From: Massariosphaeria phaeospora
Taxonomy: Eukaryota > Ascomycota > Dothideomycetes > Pleosporales
Direction of reading: 5' to 3'
NCBI GenBank assembly: GCA_011032825.1
Contig: JAADJZ010000003.1
Coordinates: forward strand, 1,674,001 to 1,738,000
Length of the DNA stretch: 64,000 nucleotides
In this document: positions 57,221-64,000 of the stretch, piece after piece
How the letters are laid out: each line of letters starts with the position of its first letter
Numbering within the stretch: the first letter of the stretch is position 1
Program-made: the position numbers and the translations under genes
The notes under the pieces: generated by a model
Told to the model about the DNA's origin: nothing
Seen by the model: the letters and a program-made list of their open reading frames with translations, nothing else
Database searches by the model: none

Positions 57221-58129
57221 ATGCAGCAAGAAGAGCTTGCCCGCCTCTTCTCGGCCAACATGAGCCTTTCCCAGGCCCCGCCGCCCCCTTATTCCCCTCC
57301 CCGCGGGCCTGAGCCGCAGGTATATGAGGAAAAACCAGTGCAACACCAGCAGCAAGAGCAGGAGCAGGTAGCGAAACCGATCACGTACATTTCCCAGCAC
57401 TACACGCACACGCACCATGTCCTCCCTGTGCGCCACCTTCTCCAGGAACCGGTCCAGACCCGCATCGAGGCCTCTGAGCTAGAGGGTGTTTTTCTCCGCA
57501 ATAGCATTGATCCTTCTCTTCTGTTCCCCTCGCAAGTCGAGCTGTTTAAGAACGCGGACGATGACCAGCGTCTCCGCCTTCTGGAGCTATGGCATATCTC
57601 GCCTCCACAGGGACAACAAGAACATGCCAACAGTGTAGATTACAACACTTCCAGGCAACTGTATGATTGGCCTCCAACAAGTCTGGCGCAAGAGGAGGCA
57701 ATGGCGAAGCTCAGGTACGAGTGCACGATGGAACAGCGGGCACAGGCAGATGACATCCAAAAGCACCAGCGACAACTTGACCAGAGTATGGTCGATGGTA
57801 GCCAGTCTGCTGCAGTACAAGCAACCCGAAATCTCCTTACGTCTCCGCTTGATACGCCCGATGTGGAACCTTATATCGTTTCGGGGTATGACATGCTGGC
57901 TCAGCGCGATTACGAAGAGTCAGCACAGGCTGCTGCCAATCACCTGAAGGATTCCACCAAGTACAACCAAGCTACCGATCCGGTGTATAATCACACTGGT
58001 GGAGACTCAGGTTTGTGGGAGAAGAACGTTGGTAGCATGCTAGACATGGAAAACCAGTACGGGGCATACGCTTACGCAAGGGAGAACGACGTGCACCCTG
58101 CCGACGTCGACGACGAGATGATGATGTAG
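57221..58129 (+). CDS. Uncharacterised conserved-looking fungal protein
   Basis: A single exon encodes 302 residues, starting MQQEELARLFSANMSLSQ. It is rich in Gln, Pro, Glu and Asp, with a PPPPYSPP motif near residues 20-28 (PPxY-type, a possible WW-domain ligand) and a QQQEQEQ tract. The segment PSLLFPSQVELFKNADDDQR followed by LRLLELWHISPP could form helices. The C-terminus is acidic with many tyrosines (YGAYAYARENDVHP) and ends DEMMM. No signal peptide or membrane segment. I do not recognise the family. Even third-position use and the length argue that it is a real gene. Confidence 0.65.
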   Translation: MQQEELARLFSANMSLSQAPPPPYSPPRGPEPQVYEEKPVQHQQQEQEQVAKPITYISQHYTHTHHVLPVRHLLQEPVQTRIEASELEGVFLRNSIDPSLLFPSQVELFKNADDDQRLRLLELWHISPPQGQQEHANSVDYNTSRQLYDWPPTSLAQEEAMAKLRYECTMEQRAQADDIQKHQRQLDQSMVDGSQSAAVQATRNLLTSPLDTPDVEPYIVSGYDMLAQRDYEESAQAAANHLKDSTKYNQATDPVYNHTGGDSGLWEKNVGSMLDMENQYGAYAYARENDVHPADVDDEMMM

Positions 58130-58502
58130 ATAGAAAGGAAATACCGACGATGACAGAACGATGTGAATAGAGGAAGGACGCGAGGAGAATGAGTTTATTT
58201 GATGGACACTGGATGGACTGTTATTGTGCATACTGCGGCTTCATTCTCCATGAATTACCGCCTTCTGAAAGGTTGCAAACGTCAGATACCCCTTTAGCGT
58301 ACGCATCATACTATTAGACCAAGAAAATACTTGGTTGCTGTCATTGATGATGCGGAAGACGGTGCTCTGGTGTAACAGACTGCATATGAGTCTCAAGCCA
58401 GCGTGCAAACAGATACTCCTGAAGCCATTTTGTACAGTAGTGTACATGCCCGTATTGTACAAACATACAGTGAATCTATTAGAGCTTGGATCGGGACTCG
58501 AC

Positions 58503-59167
58503 TTAACGCGCTTTGCCGCTGGGCCACTTCTTCCACCCACGACCATGTCCTTTCTGCAAGACAGATTAGCATTTCTGGAGGGCCTGGGAGTTGGGGCAGT
58601 CAATCGTACTTGTTTCCACTCCTGGATGAGCGCCGGCATGTTCAACATGGCCTTCCTCCTCTCCTCCAATCGCCCCTTGAGGGTTCTCTCCCACTTCTTT
58701 CCCTTGACCTTTTGACCGACTCCCGTTCCCTTGACAGCCAAACCCCTCTCGACCCTGCGCTTCTCTTTTTCACCAGGTTTTTTTATAGTGTAAGGCAAGA
58801 GATCTACTACGTCGTGCTTCTGTGCTAGCTTGACTAGGTCGGCCTGTTTCCGCAGGCCGTAGACGGGGCCGTACCATCTCCCAGTCACAAAGTTCTTCCG
58901 AGGCAGGAAAGGATTTGGGTAGGGGAGCGCATCTGCTATCGCTGGCGGCGTACTCGATGGAGGATCTGTAGGAACTGTGCTTGCTATCGTAGCATTGGCG
59001 ATAGTGGAAGTCGCTGTGGGTGAGGACGCGACAATACTCTCTGGCGAGGTTGCGGGAATGGCGGGCAGTGATGGTGGTTGTAGAAAGGCGGCCGGAGGAA
59101 ATTTTTCGAAGAAACGGATGAGGCGTGGGGGCAGTGAATTAGCAAGTGCTATCTGTTTCGAACTCAT
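58503..59167 (-). CDS. MRPL25: Mitochondrial large ribosomal subunit protein mL59 (MRPL25)
   Basis: Two exons (58610-59167 and 58503-58553) with a 56 bp intron encode 202 residues. The N-terminus LPPRLIRFFEKFPP is the conserved start, followed by a variable Ala/Ser/Thr-rich linker. The conserved core is RKNFVTGRWYGPVYGLRKQA, then VDLLPYTIKKP and VKGTGVGQKVKGKKWERTLK. The small last exon supplies KGHGRGWKKWPSGKAR, the conserved basic tail; without splicing the protein would run into an unrelated sequence. The protein belongs to the mitoribosomal large subunit and is specific to fungi and some relatives. It shares a 297 bp divergent promoter with PUP3. Confidence 0.9.
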
Positions 59168-59464
59168 GGCGGGCTGGCAATCGTGGGACTCGGTTCTGTG
59201 GTCGAAGCATTGGGATTTGCGGCTCGCGCTGCACCCAGGTGTGCAACCTGTAGCTCCACCATCACGTGAACGCTAGCTTAACTAGGCAAGCTTGCCCCAG
59301 CTTTACCGCCGGAGCTTGCCCTTGCGCGTCCAGCTGCTACCTGCGCCGACATCGCCAAACATCCAGCGTACCTCTACCCCACGGCCGTCAAGCACTCACA
59401 AACTCCCAAATCCCCGCTCCTCAGACGATTACGCAAGGCAACATCTCCAACCCCAGTCACAGCC

Positions 59465-60240
59465 ATGGTAAGCTGCGGCATGTCAATAGTACGCAAGCTC
59501 GCAAGCTAACAGGAACAGGGCTCCCCATTCTCAATAAGTAACCTCTCCCTTCGCCTGTCCATACACGGATTACTCTAACAGAAAGTAGATGGCGGTGCTT
59601 GCGTAGCCATGGTAGGAAAGGACTGCGTTGCTATAGCGTGCGATCTGCGGCTCGGAATGCAGGCTCTCACTGTCTCGAACAATTTCCCCAAGATCTTCAA
59701 CTATGGCGACGTGTACCTAGGTCTCACCGGCCTCGCCACCGATGTTTCGACCGTCTCCGACCTCTTCCGCTACAAAGTCAACATGTACCGACTGCGCGAG
59801 GAACGCAACATCTCCCCACAAACCATGGCGAACCTCGTCAGCTCATCCCTATACGAGAAGCGATTCGGGCCGTACTTCATCTCTCCAGTAATCGCAGGCA
59901 TTAATCAGACGACGGGGAAACCTTTCATCTGCGGATTCGACAGCATCGGGTGCATTGATTTCGCAAAGGATTTCATTGTCTCCGGCACGGCGAGTGACCA
60001 GCTATTTGGAACATGCGAGGGACTGTGGGAACCCGATTTAGTAAGTGAGAACGTTGTTGGAATCGATTGAAGTGGCACCTGCTGATAATGATGTAGGGGC
60101 CGGAAGATCTGTTCGAGACCATCTCACAGGCACTGCTCAACGCCGTCGATCGTGACGCATTGTCTGGTTGGGGTGCTCACGTCTACATCATTGAGAAGGG
60201 CAAGGTGACAAAGCGGTTATTGAAGGGAAGGCAAGATTGA
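59465..60240 (+). CDS. PUP3: 20S proteasome subunit beta-3 (PUP3)
   Basis: Four exons (59465-59467, 59519-59537, 59589-60040, 60097-60240) encode 205 residues, identical in length to yeast PUP3. The first exon is the ATG only and the second is 19 nt (GSPFSI plus one base). The third joins to give [20 protein letters not shown]. There is no N-terminal threonine, as expected for this non-catalytic subunit. [20 protein letters not shown] and [20 protein letters not shown] are diagnostic. The last splice joins WEPDL to [15 protein letters not shown], and the protein ends LLKGRQD. The subunit sits in the inner beta ring of the 20S core. Two micro-exons at the 5' end would be missed by simple gene finding. 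Confidence 0.95.
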
Positions 60241-60585
60241 TGCGGGTAAAAAGATCCCACATGTGGAAACCCGCGGAGGCCCTGGGGCGAAACACGACGG
60301 AAAGTGAAAAGCCACAGCTCCGAGGTGACTAGATTAGCCAGATCAAGCTGCAGCTTTGAAGCTAGGCTGACAAGAATCGGGCGGGCAATATAGTGTAAGT
60401 CCACATGGACTTCCCAACTGAAACTACAGTTCGTAGTCGGCAAATCCTATGTATGCCTCATACTTACAATGTACCCTGCTGTTCGCCCCTGTTATTGTAG
60501 CGCCGCTTCAAGACGACGTACCCCCAAGACCGCCCGTGCACAGATTGGAGTGGAACGATTTCATAGTAGTCTTCTCGCGTACAAG

Positions 60586-60690
60586 TTATATTAGGCATTA
60601 CCAAGTATGCTAGATACAGCGGGACTTTGTAAAGGTAAAGGTAGACTGTTTATCTATTGCTAAAATCTGCTATACAGTGAAGAGGATTGC
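60586..60690 (+). repeat. Dispersed ~110 bp repeat, copy B
   Basis: Runs ACAAGTTATATTAGGCATT ... CTAGATACAGC ... TTTGTAAAGGTAAAGGTAGA ... CTATTGCTAAAATCTGC ... GAGGATTGC. Best-preserved plus-strand copy in the window. Confidence 0.8.
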
Positions 60691-60784
60691 TAAGTGTATG
60701 GATTCGACGGGGTGGGTCCGATACGGCAGGCACCGGCCTGGCATAATTCGTTTCCGACGCGTATGTACCTAACTATCAGCCTAC

Positions 60785-60892
60785 AGACAATACTTAGCAT
60801 GCGAGATACAGCAGGGCTCCGTAAGGATAGAGGTAGACTATTTGACTATTGCTAAAATATCCTAGGCTGTCAACAGGATCGCCCCAAGTCTT
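60785..60892 (+). repeat. Dispersed ~110 bp repeat, copy C
   Basis: Same block order as copy B (GATACAGCAGGGCT, GTAAGGATAGAGGTAGACT, CTATTGCTAAAAT, GTCAACAGGAT), same orientation, about 200 bp further on. Confidence 0.8.
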
Positions 60893-61063
60893 CCTTGTTG
60901 GCAACAAATTATGCCAGCGGGGCAGCAGGCGCGGGGCCCGGAACTGGAGGCTGCAACGGCACGTGACATGGTGATTTTCTTGGCACCTACACCTCCAGGG
61001 CTCGCTCACGTATCTAGCTCCGCCCTGCACGGAACGCTCCCCCCACCAGCAGACCTAGCGACC

Positions 61064-63246
61064 ATGGCAATCAAGAAGCAACCCCCGAGTATCGACGAAA
61101 TATTGAAGGCGAAGAATGCGAAGGAGGCTGAAGCTGCTAAGGTAAGTTTACGCCGCCGTCATGTGCATCGCGCTTTCCAAACCGCAGCTACAAACTAACT
61201 TGTTACCTCCAGCCTAGATTCCTCAACAAAGCGCAACGAGAGAAAATCGCACTCGATAAACAGAACAGAGAGGCAGAGGAAGCGCGCAGGAGGCGGGATT
61301 CAGGTTCGAATGGCGCGTCACGAAATGGCACGTCACAAAATGGCAACGGCGCATTGAACAGTACCGAGTCTTCCATTCCTACTGGTCCACGGGCTATGCG
61401 AACGGATGTGCCGACCGGCCCTGCCTCTATGCGCCAAAAAGGCGACATGCTACCTCCACCCGTCCCAAAGCATGCCGAAAAGCGTCAGGGCAAGAGATCG
61501 GCCCCAGAAGCGACAGAGGCGGCACTAACCCGGCAGCGGTATATGGGCGCGGAGCAGAATCAGTCTACATTCTCAGCCAAGAAGAAGCGAAGGCGGACGA
61601 CGGAGAAGAAGTTCAATTTCGACTGGAACGACGAAGAAGACACAAGCCCGGACTACAACCCGATCTACCAACAGCGAGCGGAAGCAGCTTTCTTCGGCCG
61701 CGGGAAGCTGGGCGGCTTCGCCGAGGAGGCCACCGAGACTCGCACCCACAAGTTTATCGAGACTTTGATAGAACGGGACCCAGACAATGGCCACGAGCGA
61801 GCAGCGGAAATACTGGATATGGAACGTCGAAGGAAAGAGAAAGGTAGTCGCGCAGCGCTGGATAAGCACTGGAGTGAGAAAGACTTGGACAAGATGCGTG
61901 AGCGCGACTGGCGCATCTTCAAGGAAGACTTCAACATCGCCACCAGGGGCGGTTCTATACCAAACCCAATGCGCGATTGGACTGAATCAGGGCTACCCCA
62001 GAACATCCTTAATCTCGTGAACAAGGTTGGATACGAGGACCCGTCAGCAGTCCAACGTGCTGCCATCCCTATTGCTCTTCAATCGCGCGATCTTATTGGG
62101 GTCGCTGTCACTGGATCGGGTAAGACAGCTGCATTCCTGCTTCCGCTTCTGGTATATATCTCAACCCTACCGCCTTTGAGTTCAACGAACCGGCAAGATG
62201 GTCCTTATGGTCTGATCCTTGCGCCAACCCGCGAATTGGCCCAGCAGATCGAGGGTGAAGCCAAGAAGTTTGCGGACCCGCTCGGATTCAAAACAGCCGT
62301 CATTGTCGGTGGTCACGCAATCGAGGAACAGTCCTATAAGATGCGAGATGGCGTCGAAATCATCATCGCCACCCCAGGCCGTCTATTGGATTGTATCGAG
62401 CGCCGTGTACTCGTGCTGAGTCAGTGCTGTTATGTCATCATGGATGAAGCTGATCGCATGATCGACATGGGTTTCGAAGAGCCTGTCAACAAGATCCTCG
62501 AGGCTCTGCCCGTCGGTAATGAGAAACCGGACACCGACGCAGCGGAAGACTCGGAAGCCATGTCGCGGGGAAGGTATCGTCAGACCATGATGTACACGGC
62601 TACTATGCCCGCGGCCGTTGAACGTATTGCACGAAAATATCTGCGCCGGCCTGCCATAGTTACGATTGGGAATGCTGGCGAAGCCGTGGAGACAGTGGAG
62701 CAGCGTGTGGAATTCGTCCAGGGTGAGGAAAAGCGCAAGAAACGCCTACAAGAGATCCTCAGTTCGGGAGAGTTTACGCCGCCCATTATTGTTTTCGTCA
62801 ACATCAAGCGAAACTGCGACGCTATCGCCCGCGATATCAAGCATATGGGCTTCAGCGCGGTTACCCTCCATGGCTCGAAGACACAGGACCAGCGTGAAGC
62901 TGCACTAGCTGCGTTGCGCAATGGTACTACGGACGTGCTTGTGGCAACGGACCTGGCTGGTCGTGGTATCGATGTGAATGATGTCAGCCTGGTCGTGAAC
63001 TTCAACATGGCGTCCTCCATTGAGAGCTACACTCATCGCATTGGTCGTACAGGTCGTGCAGGCAAGAGCGGTGTCGCTATCACCTTCTGGGGCAATGAGG
63101 ATACCGATGTTCTCTACGATCTCAAGTCCATGCTTGCTAAGAGTACCATATCTAAGGTGCCGGAGGATCTCAAGAAGCACGAGGCTGCTCAGCAGAAAGG
63201 AGGCAGGAGGAAAGGAGGCGAGGCAAAAGGACCGCCGCTCATGTAG
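61064..63246 (+). CDS. PRP28: DEAD-box pre-mRNA splicing helicase PRP28
   Basis: Two exons (61064-61141 and 61213-63246) with a 71 bp intron encode 703 residues. The N-terminal ~280 residues are charged, with a KKKRRRTTEKKFNFDWNDEE segment and the conserved IFKEDFNIATRGGSIPNPMR block of the PRP28 branch. The helicase core shows motif I AVTGSGKTAAF, Ia PTRELAQQ, Ib TPGRLLDC, II MDEADRM, III as TAT (YTATMP) rather than SAT, which is the usual PRP28 variant, motif V ATDLAGRGIDV and VI HRIGRTGRAGKSG. PRP28 removes U1 from the 5' splice site so that U6 can pair, during spliceosome activation. The tail is basic. Confidence 0.96.
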
Positions 63247-63302
63247 TAAGGCAGGCACGTAGCACATGGCCACCCCGCTAGGCAGACTCTCCCCCTACAT
63301 TA

Positions 63303-63409
63303 CTTGTACAAGACATTACCCCGTATACTAGATACAACAGAGCTTTGTAAAGCTAAAGGCAGACTCTTTACCTGCTGCTGAAATGTGCTATAGTGTCAAG
63401 AGGATTGCC
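63303..63409 (+). repeat. Dispersed ~110 bp repeat, copy D
   Basis: ACAAGACATTACC, then CTAGATACAACAGAGCTTTG, TAAAGCTAAAGGCAGACT, CTGCTGAAATGTGCTATA and GTCAAGAGGATTGCC follow in the family order. Confidence 0.8.
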
Positions 63410-63520
63410 TCATTGTGAATTCTGATACATACTACTGTCGATGTTGCTTCCCAGTTAACTCGCATGTTGAGTCGGCACCGCCCTACAAAGAGTAGCAGAA
63501 TTGTAGACTTTAGGCGATGA

Positions 63521-63628
63521 GCTCTTGATAGTATATAAGATACTGGCAATAGGAAAAGGCTAACTTTTATTTTTTACGAAGCTCTGTTGTATCTAGAATA
63601 CTAGGTAATGTCTACATAGAACACTTGT
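63521..63628 (-). repeat. Dispersed ~110 bp repeat, copy E (minus orientation)
   Basis: On the minus strand it reads ACAAGTGTTC, GTAGACATTACCTAGTATTC, TAGATACAACAGAGCTTCG and TATCAAGAG. The segment ctagatacaacagagctt is identical to copy D, so D and E are the closest pair and lie as inverted copies ~110 bp apart. Confidence 0.8.
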
Positions 63629-63662
63629 AAAGAGGAGTGTCGGTGAGCGCAGGGCCAAGATA

Positions 63663-64000
63663 ACGTGCCCTTGCGCACCGTGCCCGGAGTCGGCCCGTGC
63701 CCCAAAAACAACATGCTCACCACTACAAACATGAGTTTATTGCAACAGCCACAATAGCTATTATTGCAAGATTTTTTGCTAGAGTAATTGAGATGAGGCT
63801 TTTGTACAGCTTGTATTATCTATATTTAGATAGAACGTTGATGGCGCGGCCGCGGCTGTTCACTCTAGGTGGAGCAGCTAATGCAGCTTCAGGCGACGCC
63901 GCGCGAGCTGCAACACCACCCGTACGTTTCTGACGCTTATCCTTAGGTGAGGATGCTCGTAAGGCTTTGCGCTTGCCTATTTAAGACGTTTGTAGAGCCT
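63663..64000 (-). mobile_element. Second pogo/Fot1-type transposon, cut by the window edge
   Basis: From 63663 the sequence aligns by eye with the end of the element at 36566: acgtgcccttgcgcaccgtg matches the first TIR after substitutions, cccaaaaacaacatg matches caccctaacaacatg, and the inner part cgtttctgacgctt and aggctttgcgctt are shared. A TA (63661-63662) precedes the likely first base. The other end lies outside the window. Confidence 0.75.
63816..64000 (-). CDS. C-terminal end of a pogo/Fot1-type transposase (partial)
   Basis: Minus-strand frame ending at TAA 63818-63816. The readable tail (KALRASSPKDKRQKRTGGVA, then NSRGRAINVLSKYR) resembles the degraded tail of the first element's transposase, which has KQKR, QKR and a final THGR/RHGR-like basic motif. 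Toward the right edge a TAA interrupts the frame (…CGTCTTAAATAGG…), so this copy also seems damaged, although the true frame there cannot be fixed from so little sequence. Confidence 0.55.

Larger units (their letters stand above)
60241..61063. other. Intergenic region with two dispersed repeats
   Basis: Between PUP3 and PRP28. It holds repeat copies B and C of the dispersed ~110 bp family; no gene seen. Confidence 0.6.
63247..63662. other. Intergenic region with two dispersed repeats
   Basis: Between the PRP28 stop and the second transposon; holds repeat copies D (plus) and E (minus). No gene seen. Confidence 0.6.

Overview
The window reads as nuclear DNA of a filamentous ascomycete, most likely a Dothideomycete (Pleosporales-like). 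Most genes carry one to six spliceosomal introns, usually 44-70 bp with GT-AG ends. Intergenic gaps are short, the gene set is typically fungal (Zn2Cys6 regulator, laccase, GPR1/FUN34/YaaH transporter, HeLo-domain protein), and a pogo/Fot1-type transposon carries mutations of the kind left by repeat-induced point mutation (RIP). The species assignment is inference; no marker gene was searched.

Layout. 1-13 kb: the 5' part of a 2,2-dialkylglycine decarboxylase-like gene, a Zn2Cys6 regulator, a TMN/EMP70 membrane protein, the calcium sensor NCS-1, Mediator subunit 4 and a membrane-anchored SH3 protein. 13-20 kb: arginine methyltransferase RMT2, a frameshifted dienelactone hydrolase/SnoaL-like gene, a two-helix membrane protein and the mitochondrial carnitine carrier. 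20-23.8 kb: a 3.7 kb stretch without a convincing gene, holding small repeats. 23.8-35.3 kb: laccase, acetate-type transporter, AP endonuclease APN1 divergent from DIM1, and HIS7 divergent from IMP3. 35.8-40 kb: an FAD-linked oxidoreductase pseudogene split by a complete 2.1 kb pogo-like element. 40-50.6 kb: the NFX1-type factor FAP1 divergent from BIG1, an M50-like membrane protein, a fungal transcription factor with a damaged splice site, and a short-chain dehydrogenase. 50.6-64 kb: a HeLo-domain protein, a small secreted cysteine-rich protein, a histidine phosphatase, proteasome subunits PRE10 and PUP3, mitoribosomal protein mL59, the splicing helicase PRP28, and the edge of a second pogo-like element.

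Most genes are conserved housekeeping genes that share short divergent promoters (APN1/DIM1, HIS7/IMP3, FAP1/BIG1, mL59/PUP3). The accessory layer is the decarboxylase-regulator pair, the laccase, the broken oxidoreductase, the HeLo and small secreted proteins, the two transposons, and a family of ~110 bp dispersed repeats with five copies here. No CRISPR array, rRNA or convincing tRNA was seen. I found no clear multi-gene novel system. The most unusual signals are the dispersed repeat family, the precise transposon insertion with RIP-type damage, an intron that looks born from a 50 bp tandem duplication, and two genes broken by single small lesions.
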